Source of the DNA: Acidobacteriota bacterium
Lineage (GTDB): Bacteria; Acidobacteriota; Holophagae; Holophagales; Holophagaceae
Assembly (NCBI GenBank): GCA_016213735.1
Contig: JACQZU010000014.1
Coordinates: 62,001 to 126,000, forward strand
Length of the DNA stretch: 64,000 bases
Direction: 5' to 3'
Position numbers and translations under genes: made by a program
In this document: in pieces, positions 25,694 to 33,507 of the stretch
How positions within the stretch are numbered: position 1 is the first letter of the stretch
How the letters are laid out: every line of letters starts with the position of its first letter
The notes under the pieces: model-generated
Told to the model about the DNA's origin: nothing
The model's database searches: none
The model's input: only the letters and a program-made list of their open reading frames with translations

Positions 25694-27454
25694 CTAGGGC
25701 TCTCGTTCGGCCCTCGCGAAGGCGTCCGCCAGGGTGGCTTTCTTGAAAGGCTCGGCCTTGGCCTTGGCCTCGTCGAGCTCGCCCTTCTCCAGGTCCACCT
25801 CGTACTGCTTCACGGACAGGCCGATGCGGTGCTCGGTGGGGTCCAGCTTCACGATCTTCATGGTGAGCTCCTGGCCCACGGAGAACTCCTTCTGGATGTC
25901 CTCCACGCGCTTCCGGCTGAGCTCGGAGACGTGCACCAGGCCCTCGATGCCCTCCCCCAGGTCCACGAAGGCGCCGAAGTCGGTGATCCGGGCGATGCGG
26001 CCGGTCTTGGCGTCGCCGACCTTGTGGCTGTTGAAGAAGATCTCCCAGACATTGGGTTCCATCTGCTTCACGCCCAGGCTCATCCGCTGGGCCAGGGGAT
26101 CCACGTTCAGGACCTTGGCGGTGACGGAGTCGCCCTTCTTGAGGATTTCACCGGGGTGCTTGATCTTCTTGGTCCAGCTGAAGTCCGAGATGTGGATGAG
26201 GCCGTCGATGCCCTCCTCCAGCTCCACGAAGGCCCCGAACTCGGTGAGGTTGCGCACGGTGCCGGTGACGATCTCGCCGATCTGGTACTTCTCCGCCACG
26301 GCCATCCAGGGGTTGGGGGTGATCTGCTTCATGCCGAGGGAGATGCGGCGGTTCTCCGGGTCCACGGCGAGGATGATGGCCTCCACCTGGTCCCCCAGGT
26401 TGACCATGCCCTTGGCGGACTTGACCTTCTTGGTCCAGCTCATCTCGGACACGTGCACCAGGCCTTCGACGCCGGGCTCCAGCTCGACAAACGCGCCGTA
26501 GTCCGTGATGGAGACGACCTTGCCCTTGACCGTGTGCTGGACCGGGTAGCGCTCCTCCACGGTGAGCCAGGGATCGGGGAACTTCTGTTTGTAGCCCAGG
26601 CTGACGCGCTCGGTGTCCTTGTCGTACTTGAGGATGGCCACCTCGACCTTGTCGCCCACCTGGAACATCTCGCCGGGGTGGTTCAGGCGGCCCCAGCTCA
26701 TGTCCGTGATGTGCAGCAGGCCGTCCACGCCGCCCAGGTCGATGAAGGCCCCGTACTCGGTGATGTTCTTGACCTGGCCCTCGACCAGCTTGCCTTCCTC
26801 GAGGCCCGCCAGGGTCTCTTCCTTCATGCTGGCGTTGATGGTCTCAAGGTAGAGCTTGCGGCTCAGCACGATGTTCCCGCGCCGCCGGTTCACCTTGATC
26901 ACCTTCATGTCGAAGGACTTGCCCAGGTAGGGATCCAGGTTCCGGACGGGCTTGATGTCCACCTGGCTGCCGGGCAGGAAGGCGCGGATGCCGATGTCCA
27001 CCGCCAGGCCTCCCTTGACCTTCTCCAGCACCACGCCGTGCACGGTCATGTTGGAGCGGAAGGCCTTCTCGACCTCGTCCCAGATCTTCATCTTCTCGGC
27101 GCGCTCGCGGGAGAGGCGCACGTTCCCGTGGGCGTCCTCCATCATCTCCACGAGCACTTCCACGACGTCCCCCACGGCCACGCCCAGGGTCCCGTCGGGG
27201 TTGGTGAACTCGTCGGCGTTGATGGTGCCCGAGCCCTTGTAGCCGATGTCCACGATGATGTCCTTCCCGCGGATCTCGACCACCGCCCCGCGGACGACCT
27301 CGTCCTCGCGAAGCCCCCGGGTCTCCTCCTGGAGGGCGGACATGAATTCCTGGCTCTCCGTGGATTCGTCCCCCAACAGGGAAGCGTCGAGGACCTTGAT
27401 GCGGCCCATCTGTTTAGACCCGGCTCCGGCCAGGATTGAAGCAAGCTTGGACAT
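25694..27454 (-). CDS. rpsA: 30S ribosomal protein S1
   Basis: The 586-residue protein binds mRNA on the small subunit and helps initiation on structured messages. It carries six S1 RNA-binding domains, each with the pattern VxGxVxxIxxxGAFVxLxxGxxGLxHxSx; the third to sixth repeat near-identically with FGAFVDLGEGIEGLVHVSEL-like segments. The C-terminus is a short acidic/basic tail (KATLADAFARAEREP). Length and domain count match E. coli S1 (557). AGAGGTGG lies before the ATG. A leader hairpin (27476-27492) and a 428-base repeat region separate it from glnA, so it is probably transcribed on its own. Confidence 0.96.
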   Translation of the reverse strand: MSKLASILAGAGSKQMGRIKVLDASLLGDESTESQEFMSALQEETRGLREDEVVRGAVVEIRGKDIIVDIGYKGSGTINADEFTNPDGTLGVAVGDVVEVLVEMMEDAHGNVRLSRERAEKMKIWDEVEKAFRSNMTVHGVVLEKVKGGLAVDIGIRAFLPGSQVDIKPVRNLDPYLGKSFDMKVIKVNRRRGNIVLSRKLYLETINASMKEETLAGLEEGKLVEGQVKNITEYGAFIDLGGVDGLLHITDMSWGRLNHPGEMFQVGDKVEVAILKYDKDTERVSLGYKQKFPDPWLTVEERYPVQHTVKGKVVSITDYGAFVELEPGVEGLVHVSEMSWTKKVKSAKGMVNLGDQVEAIILAVDPENRRISLGMKQITPNPWMAVAEKYQIGEIVTGTVRNLTEFGAFVELEEGIDGLIHISDFSWTKKIKHPGEILKKGDSVTAKVLNVDPLAQRMSLGVKQMEPNVWEIFFNSHKVGDAKTGRIARITDFGAFVDLGEGIEGLVHVSELSRKRVEDIQKEFSVGQELTMKIVKLDPTEHRIGLSVKQYEVDLEKGELDEAKAKAEPFKKATLADAFARAEREP

Positions 27455-27475
27455 TCGTCCACCTCTGGATTAGTT

Positions 27476-27492
27476 GCCCGCCTCGAGCGGGC
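27476..27492 (-). promoter_or_regulatory. rpsA leader hairpin
   Basis: GCCCGC-CTCGA-GCGGGC forms a 6-bp hairpin about 22 bases upstream of the rpsA start. S1 represses its own translation in other bacteria through leader hairpins, so this could be such a site, but there is no direct sequence evidence of binding. Confidence 0.35.
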
Positions 27493-27589
27493 TGGAATCC
27501 CGGCACATGCGTCCGGCAGAACGGGCAGGATACCCCGGAATCACCGAAATCCCCAGGATTTCCTTTCCTTCAGCCCCGGCCGCCCCCGA

Positions 27590-28017
27590 TTGCCCCCAGT
27601 CAGGAGACAAGCTCAGGGCCGGCTGGGCCGGCCCTGAGCGCGGGGTCTGGGGGCCCAGGCGGGGACAGCCCGCCGTTTGCCCCCAGTCAGGAGACAAGCA
27701 CAGGGCCGGCTGGGCCGGCCCTGTGCGCGGGGTGTGGGGGCCCAGGCGGGCACAGCCCGCCGATTGCCCCCAGTCAGAAGACAAGCACAGGGCCGGCTGG
27801 GCCGGCCCTGAGCGCGGGGTCTGGGGGCCCAGGCGGGGGCAGCCCGCCGATTGCCCCCAGTCAGGAGACAAGCACAGGGCCGGCTGGGCCGGCCCTGTGC
27901 GTGCTGGCGTCAACTCGGTCCGGATACCCCCCCCTTGACGCTGCCCCGCAGCGCCCAGGGGGACCCGGATCCGAGTTGAGGGGGCCCAGGCGGGCAAGGC
28001 CCGCCGTTTGCCCCCAC
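27590..28017 (-). repeat. Tandem array of 87-bp palindromic units at the glnA 3' end, with an inserted hairpin
   Basis: Units begin at 27590, 27677, 27764 and 27851 with TTGCCCCCAG, exactly 87 bases apart, and a last half-unit ends at 28017, one base before the glnA stop. Each unit holds a 13-bp arm hairpin (such as GCACAGGGCCGGC, loop TGG, then its complement), the block GCGGGGTCTGGGGGCCC and a GCGGGCxxAGCCCGC hairpin. The fourth unit is split by the 68-base element at 27911-27978. This fills most of the 563-base space between glnA and rpsA; nothing else is seen there. Confidence 0.95.
27911..27978. repeat. Inserted 68-bp nested hairpin inside the fourth repeat unit
   Basis: CAACTCGG at 27911-27918 pairs with CCGAGTTG at 27971-27978. 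The arms continue, imperfectly, with CCGGAT/ATCCGG. A second perfect hairpin, CGCTGC-CCC-GCAGCG, lies at 27939-27953 in the loop. It interrupts the 87-bp unit: distance to the next TTG word is 157, so about 70 bases were added. Confidence 0.8.
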
Positions 28018-29454
28018 CTAGAACTGATTCCAGAGGTACTGGTTGGTCACCTCGTGGTGGAACTGGATCTCCGAGGGCTTGACGATGGACCCCAGGGCCT
28101 TGGGGCACCGCTCCGCCTGGGCCATCTTGACCTCCGCGAATTTCTCGTGGAAATCCGCTCCCAGGGTGTCCGCCATGAACTTGCTGGACTTGAAGAGGCG
28201 GATGGCGTCGAAGATGTTGTCGGGCAGGAAGCGGGTGCGGGGCCGCTTGGAGTCGTCGTTCTCCGCGATCGGTCCCTCCAGGCCCGTGCGGAGCAGGGCG
28301 TAGTAGATCAGGTAGGGGTTGGCGTCCGGGCCGATGGAGCGGACCTCGATTCGGGCGGATTTCTCGTTTCCGATGGGGATCCGGATCATGGATCCGCGGT
28401 CGGTGGGGGAGACCTTGATCTGGTTCGGGGCCTCGAAGTGGGGATCCAGGCGCCGGTAGGCGTTGACACTGGGGTTCAGCATCAGGCAAAGGTCCGTGGC
28501 GTTGGCCAGGAGGCGGTTCGTGAAGTCCCAGGCGGCGTCCGACAACCCTTCCTTGCCGCCCTTCTTGTAGAAGAGGTTCTTGCCCCCCTTGGAGAGGGAG
28601 ATGTTGGTGTGCATGCCGTTGCCGTTGACCCCGGCCACCGGCTTGGGCAGGAAGGAGGCCGTCATGCCCATGCGTGCGGCCACCTGTCGCGCCAGGAGCT
28701 TGTAGATCTGGACCTGGTCCGAGGCGATGTTCACCTCGGCGTAGCTGTAGTTCATCTCGAACTGGGAGGGCGCCACCTCGGGGTGGTCCTTTTCGTTGGC
28801 GAAGCCCATGGCCCGCTGGGCTTCGGCGGCGGTGTCGATGAACTGGCGGAGGGGGTCCCCGGGCAGGCTGTGGTAGTACCCCCCGGTGGAGACGTACTCG
28901 AAGGCGCCGGTCTCGTGGTAGTGCCGCTCCGCGTCCAGCCCCTTGAAGATGAACCCCTCGATTTCGTTGGCGGCGTTCAGGATGGTGCCATTCCTGGCGA
29001 ACAATTGGCCGGTGTAGGCGCTCAGGCGCGCCCGCATGTCCGCAGAGTAGGGAGTGCCGTCCTGCTCCTGAACCATGCCGAAGACCAGGACCTTGCCCGG
29101 CCCGAAAATGTCGCTCGGCAGCCAGTAGAAGGCGGGCCAGTCCACCGCAAGGCGCAGGTCGGATTCAGCCTGGCGCGAGAATCCACGGATGGAGGAGCCG
29201 TCGAAGGTCAGGTTGTCCGAAGACTTCAGCAAGAATTTCTTGTCGTAGTCCAGCATGTGGAGGCGGCCCTCCACGTCGGTGAAGCAGACCGTGACCGCCT
29301 TGATCCGCTTCTCGGAGGCCAGGTACTTCATGCGCTCCTCGCGGATCTTGTCGGGAGAAACCCGGTCCAGGCGCTGCTGCTTGGCCTGGAGGTTCAGGAC
29401 CTCCAATTCGTCGTAAGGAATTTCGAGGAAGTCCCGAAGGGGGGTGGTGGGCAT
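28018..29454 (-). CDS. glnA: Glutamine synthetase, type I
   Basis: The 478-residue enzyme makes glutamine from glutamate, ammonia and ATP in the cytoplasm. Type I blocks are present: the loop NLTFDGSSIRGFS, PSQFEMNYSYAEV with metal-binding Glu residues, the NGNGMHTNISLS segment, RRLDPHFEAPNQIKVSPTDRGSMIRIP, and RIEVRSIGPDANPYL. The adenylylation loop with NLYDLPPEE-like Tyr seen in type I-beta enzymes is not found, so it is probably type I-alpha-like and regulated by other means. A strong AAGGAGG site precedes the ATG. Upstream is an extremely AT-rich promoter region. Its stop runs straight into the repeat array. Confidence 0.95.
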   Translation of the reverse strand: MPTTPLRDFLEIPYDELEVLNLQAKQQRLDRVSPDKIREERMKYLASEKRIKAVTVCFTDVEGRLHMLDYDKKFLLKSSDNLTFDGSSIRGFSRQAESDLRLAVDWPAFYWLPSDIFGPGKVLVFGMVQEQDGTPYSADMRARLSAYTGQLFARNGTILNAANEIEGFIFKGLDAERHYHETGAFEYVSTGGYYHSLPGDPLRQFIDTAAEAQRAMGFANEKDHPEVAPSQFEMNYSYAEVNIASDQVQIYKLLARQVAARMGMTASFLPKPVAGVNGNGMHTNISLSKGGKNLFYKKGGKEGLSDAAWDFTNRLLANATDLCLMLNPSVNAYRRLDPHFEAPNQIKVSPTDRGSMIRIPIGNEKSARIEVRSIGPDANPYLIYYALLRTGLEGPIAENDDSKRPRTRFLPDNIFDAIRLFKSSKFMADTLGADFHEKFAEVKMAQAERCPKALGSIVKPSEIQFHHEVTNQYLWNQF

Positions 29455-29526
29455 GGCGGCCTCCTTGCTTACAAGAATAGGTCCGTTAGAATAAATTTCA
29501 ACAAAATTATATTAAAATCTGATAAA

Positions 29527-29556
29527 ATTATATTAAATTTAAAAAAATGAAATCAA
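29527..29556 (-). promoter_or_regulatory. glnA: glnA promoter within an 11% GC region
   Basis: On the minus strand, TTGATT (29551-29556) and a perfect TATAAT (29527-29532) are separated by 18 bases. A second perfect TATAAT lies 21 bases further downstream at 29506-29511, within a 14-base direct repeat (29503-29516 and 29524-29537). The 80 bases 29491-29570 contain only nine G or C. Confidence 0.6.
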
Positions 29557-29668
29557 CTTTAAAACAAATCCCGAACGCCCCTCGGAACGGGCCCGGGGGT
29601 GGGAAGATACGGGTAGTATTCATTCAGCATGATCGGCTTCCTTGATCTTCCTGAGCAGGAGGGATCCC

Positions 29669-32422
29669 ATGGCCGAACTGGATTCACACCCCAAGACCGA
29701 TCCCATGGGCGGCTGCCTCGGCCTGAGGGAGAGCCTGGAGGCCGAGTTCCTCCTCCTCCTGCCCGAGGAACAACTCCGGGCCCGCTGGGAGAAACAACTT
29801 GCGGACTGCCCGGACGAGCGGACCCGGATGCAGACCCTCATCCGGGCCTTCCACGACCAGAAGCGGAGCGCTCTGTGCCTTTCAGGAGGGGGGATCCGGA
29901 GCGCCACCTTCGCCCTGGGGGTGGTTCAGGGCCTGGCCAAGGCCGGGGCGCTGGGGCGCTTCGATTTCCTGAGCACCGTCTCCGGTGGAGGCTTCCTCGG
30001 CGGGTGGCTGCAGGCCTGGATGCGCCGGGAGGGCCAGGCCCGGGTGCTCCAGGCCCTGGCCCGCCATGAACCCGTCTGGGGCGATGTCCGGGAGGAATCC
30101 TCGGGCCCCGTCAGGGCGATGGGTCCCGAGCCCACCCCGGAACCGCGGCCGGTGTGGTGGCTGCGCTGCTACAGCAACTACCTGAGCCCCAGGCTGGGCT
30201 TCCTGAGCTCCGACACCTGGACCCTGGTGGCCTCCGTGGCGCGGAACCTGGTGCTTTCGTGGATGGTCCTCGTGCCCCTGCTCCTTGCGGCCCTGGCCCT
30301 GCCCCATCTCTTCCGGGCCTCGATCCTGAGCGCGACCTATTCCTGGAATGAGGTTCGCACCTGGCTTGGCGTGGGCATGGCCTTCAACGCGGTCGCCCTC
30401 GCGGCCACCCTGGGCTTCCGCCCCAGCGCGGACCCCGCCTACGACCCCGGGAAACCCGGCGCCACCGGCCGTGGGCCGGCGGTGCTCCTCATGGCCTGCC
30501 TCGTGCCGCTCCTGGTGGGGGTGGCCTGCCTCACGGTGGCCTGGGCGGGCGCCTCGAGGTCCTTCGCGAGTGGGGGCCGCCAGCCGGTGTATTGGCACTT
30601 CGTCGCGGGGCCGGCCCTCTCCGTTTTCCTGGGGTGGATGGGCTATGCCCTGCTCTGGAGGCGCTGGCGCTGGGTGGAGGGAGTGGCCGGCGTGCTGGCG
30701 GGGGCCCTGGGCGGAGGTGTTCTGCTCGGGTTATCGCGGCTGAAGGTGCTCGATCCGGCCTGGTGCCAGGGGGTGCCCTCCATCGCCCTGGCCATTCCCA
30801 TGGTGCTCCTCACCGCCAACCTCATCGGCACCTGCATCATCGCCCTCGGGAGCCGCCTGGGCTGGCAGGACGAACAGGACCGCGAATGGTACGCCCGCCT
30901 GGGGGGATGGATCCTCCTCTCGGCGGTCCTGTGGGCGACCGTGACCGGCCTGGCCCTGGCCGGTCCCTACCTGGTCGCCTCCTCGATGCTCGGGGCGGCG
31001 GCCTTCCTGGCCACCAGCGGGGGGGCGGCCGCCCTGAGCCTCTGGGGGGCCCTCAGCGGGCGGGGACGCGGGCGGGAGGGCGAGGCTGGCGCCGCGATTC
31101 GGCTTGCGAGCCCCGCCGCCGGAGTCGTTGCGTTGCTGGGGGTGATGACCGCCCTGGCGGTGCTCGTGGACTGGATCCTGGTCCGGATCCAGGTCCCGGT
31201 TCCCCCTGCCCCGAAATTCCTGGAATGGGTCATCAATCTCCAGAGCATGGCCCTGGTCCAGCAGGGTCCCCTCCTCCCGGCCGCGGTGGCCGCGGGGGGA
31301 CTGTGTCTCGGCTACCTCCTGAGCTGGGTCATCCCCCTCAACCTGTTCTCCCTCCACAGCCTTTACCGGAACCGCCTCATCCGGGCCTACCTGGGCGCCT
31401 CCCATTCACGGCGGCACCCCCACCGTTTCACCGGATTCGATCCCGAGGACGATTTCCCCCTGTCCCGGCTGATCCGGGAAGCCCCCCGGGGGGAGTCCGA
31501 TGGACCCCTCTCGGAGGAGTTCTTGAAGCGTCCCCACAAGCTTTTCCCCGTGGTGAACATGGCCCTGAACCTGTCGCGGAGCGACAACCTGGCCTGGCAG
31601 GAGCGGAAGGCGGAATCCTTCGCGGCCACCCCCCTCCACTGCGGAGCCCTCTTCACAGGATTCCGCCCCAGTTGGGGCTACGGCGGGAAACACGGGATGA
31701 CCCTGGGCACGGCGACGACCCTTTCCGGGGCCGCGGCCAACCCCAACATGGGCTACCACGATTCGGCCACCCTCGCCTTTCTCATGACCTTCTTCAACGT
31801 CCGCCTGGGCGCATGGAAGGGCAATCCGGGGCCGGCCGGGGCCTCCACCTGGACCCTGGAAGAACCGGGCTTTTTCCTGCCCCTGTTGATCTCCGAGGCC
31901 CTGAGGCTCACCGGAAGGGACCACCCCTTCGTCAACCTCTCGGACGGCGGCCACTTCGAGAACCTGGGCCTGTACCAGATGGCCCTCCGGCGCTGCCACC
32001 TCATCCTGGTGAGCGATGCCAGCGCCGACCCTCGCGGGACCCTCGAGGACCTGGGAATCGCCTTGCGGAAGATCCAGACCGACCTGGGAATCCCCGTCAC
32101 CTTCGCCGACGGACCCCGCACCTGGTCCCGGGACCAGGAGGAGGACCGCGGGGCCGGGCAGCGCTTCGCCGTGGGAACCCTTCACTACGAGGAGGTGGAT
32201 GGCGAGGGGTCTCCCCCTGGCACCCTGATCTACCTCAAACCGGTCCTGCGGGGGGACGAGCCCGCCGACGTGGCCGCCTACGCCCGAGCCCACCCGGCCT
32301 TCCCCCACGAGGGAACCCAGGACCAGTTCTTCAGCGAATCCCAGTTCGAGTCCTACCGCCGCCTCGGCGCCTGGACCTGCGAAGCCGCGGCGGGAGCCCT
32401 GGTCAGGGCGTTGCCCTCCTAG
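29669..32422 (+). CDS. Membrane-embedded patatin-like phospholipase
   Basis: The 917-residue protein has a patatin active site split in two. GGGIRSATFALG (73 onward) forms the oxyanion loop and Ser105 in TVSGG is the nucleophile; Asp759 in LSDGGHFENLG completes the dyad. Between them lie about nine or ten hydrophobic helices (about residues 190-550), for example LVLSWMVLVPLLLAALALP and PMVLLTANLIGTCIIAL, so the catalytic halves flank a membrane domain. It would be an inner-membrane lipase with its active site in the cytoplasm. The ATG at 29669 has AGGAGGG upstream and is preferred over one at 29642. It is divergent from glnA and probably monocistronic. Confidence 0.85.
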   Translation: MAELDSHPKTDPMGGCLGLRESLEAEFLLLLPEEQLRARWEKQLADCPDERTRMQTLIRAFHDQKRSALCLSGGGIRSATFALGVVQGLAKAGALGRFDFLSTVSGGGFLGGWLQAWMRREGQARVLQALARHEPVWGDVREESSGPVRAMGPEPTPEPRPVWWLRCYSNYLSPRLGFLSSDTWTLVASVARNLVLSWMVLVPLLLAALALPHLFRASILSATYSWNEVRTWLGVGMAFNAVALAATLGFRPSADPAYDPGKPGATGRGPAVLLMACLVPLLVGVACLTVAWAGASRSFASGGRQPVYWHFVAGPALSVFLGWMGYALLWRRWRWVEGVAGVLAGALGGGVLLGLSRLKVLDPAWCQGVPSIALAIPMVLLTANLIGTCIIALGSRLGWQDEQDREWYARLGGWILLSAVLWATVTGLALAGPYLVASSMLGAAAFLATSGGAAALSLWGALSGRGRGREGEAGAAIRLASPAAGVVALLGVMTALAVLVDWILVRIQVPVPPAPKFLEWVINLQSMALVQQGPLLPAAVAAGGLCLGYLLSWVIPLNLFSLHSLYRNRLIRAYLGASHSRRHPHRFTGFDPEDDFPLSRLIREAPRGESDGPLSEEFLKRPHKLFPVVNMALNLSRSDNLAWQERKAESFAATPLHCGALFTGFRPSWGYGGKHGMTLGTATTLSGAAANPNMGYHDSATLAFLMTFFNVRLGAWKGNPGPAGASTWTLEEPGFFLPLLISEALRLTGRDHPFVNLSDGGHFENLGLYQMALRRCHLILVSDASADPRGTLEDLGIALRKIQTDLGIPVTFADGPRTWSRDQEEDRGAGQRFAVGTLHYEEVDGEGSPPGTLIYLKPVLRGDEPADVAAYARAHPAFPHEGTQDQFFSESQFESYRRLGAWTCEAAAGALVRALPS

Positions 32423-32483
32423 GGGAGGGCGATTCTCATTCCTGCCCGGCCCAGGCAACACCCCGGAAGGCGGTCCCTGCCTC

Positions 32484-33038
32484 CTACACCGAGATCACGA
32501 CCAGTTCCGGATCGATCTCCTTCTGGAGCAGGCCTTCGATGGCCATCAGGGTACCCGTGAGGCTGGCCGGGCAGCTTCCGCAGGCGCCCATGTACCGGAT
32601 CATCACCTGCTTCTCGTGACGCCCCACGATCTCGAGGCCGCCGCCGTCCGCCGCCAGGGCGGGCAGGATGTTCTCCTCGAGCACCTTCTTGGCACGGACG
32701 AGGATCTCGTCGTCAGGGTCCACCGCGTTGAATTCCCTCGCAGGGGACCCCACCGGGGCCTGGCCGGCCACGGAAGGGGCCTGGCGGATGGGCGGGGCCA
32801 GGCGGGGCAGGAGCTCCGACCAGGGGGAATCGGGGGTCTTGGTGACGGTCAGGAACTTGTCCTGCATGTAGACCGAACTCACCTCCCCCGTGTCGAAGAG
32901 GGCCTTGGCCAGGGGGTCGCTCTGAGCGATTTCCGCGCTGGGGAAGCTCCGGGGGAAGCCCACGGCGATGGCCTCCTTCAGGACGAACTTCACGGCGTTC
33001 GGGTTGGGCGTGTATTCGATCTCGGCGATTTTCGGCAT
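32484..33038 (-). CDS. Nfu-type iron-sulfur carrier
   Basis: The 184-residue protein has an Nfu N-terminal domain (EIEYTPNPNAVKFVL), a linker rich in Pro and Ala, and a C-terminal NifU-like domain with the cluster-binding pair in GACGSCPAS. Such proteins carry 4Fe-4S clusters from the SUF scaffold to apo-enzymes. It is the last gene of the suf operon, 19 bases after sufU, and shares its reading direction. Length and domain order match bacterial Nfu proteins with an Nfu_N domain rather than the A-type-fused E. coli NfuA. Confidence 0.9.
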   Translation of the reverse strand: MPKIAEIEYTPNPNAVKFVLKEAIAVGFPRSFPSAEIAQSDPLAKALFDTGEVSSVYMQDKFLTVTKTPDSPWSELLPRLAPPIRQAPSVAGQAPVGSPAREFNAVDPDDEILVRAKKVLEENILPALAADGGGLEIVGRHEKQVMIRYMGACGSCPASLTGTLMAIEGLLQKEIDPELVVISV

Positions 33039-33057
33039 GCGGCGGGCGACCGTCCCT

Positions 33058-33507
33058 TCACTCGGTGCTGGCGATGGCTTCGCCCTGGAGGGCGCTGTGG
33101 AGGGTGGCCCAGGGGAGCACGGCGCACTTCACCCGGACGGGGAGGTCCTTCACGCCCTGGAACATGGAGAGCTTTCCAAGGTCGTGGGGCTGCCTGCCCG
33201 GGTCCAGCTCGCCCCGGACCATGGCCCGGAACTGCTCCCCCAGGCGCTCGACTTCCGCCAGGGGTTTGCCCTTGATGGCGGTGGTCATGAGGGAGGCGGA
33301 GGCCACGTCGATGGCGCAGCCCTGGCCCTGGAACTTCACGTCCTCCACCACGCCGTCCTTGACCCAGAGGGTCAGCTCCAGGCGGTCGCCACAGAGGGGG
33401 TTGTGGCCATCGGCGCGGTGGGTGCAGGGTTCCAGGCGCCCGAAGTTCCGGGGCTTCTTGTTGTGCTCCAGGATCACCTGCTGGTAGAGCTCCCGGGGGT
33501 CGGTCAT
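33058..33507 (-). CDS. sufU: SUF system sulfur carrier/scaffold SufU
   Basis: The 149-residue IscU-fold protein has the three conserved cysteines in NPLCGD, GQGCAI and RVKCAVLPW, and the insert between the second and third Cys typical of SufU. In Bacillus it accepts sulfur from SufS with bound zinc and passes it to SufBCD. Its ATG overlaps the sufS stop (ATGA), showing translational coupling. Its presence with SufS instead of SufE marks the Gram-positive/acidobacterial style of SUF operon. Confidence 0.95.
   Translation of the reverse strand: MTDPRELYQQVILEHNKKPRNFGRLEPCTHRADGHNPLCGDRLELTLWVKDGVVEDVKFQGQGCAIDVASASLMTTAIKGKPLAEVERLGEQFRAMVRGELDPGRQPHDLGKLSMFQGVKDLPVRVKCAVLPWATLHSALQGEAIASTE

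Noticed and set aside
27590-28017. The 87-base array as a CRISPR locus
   Set aside because: The whole 87 bases repeat, leaving no unique spacers, and no cas gene is in the window.
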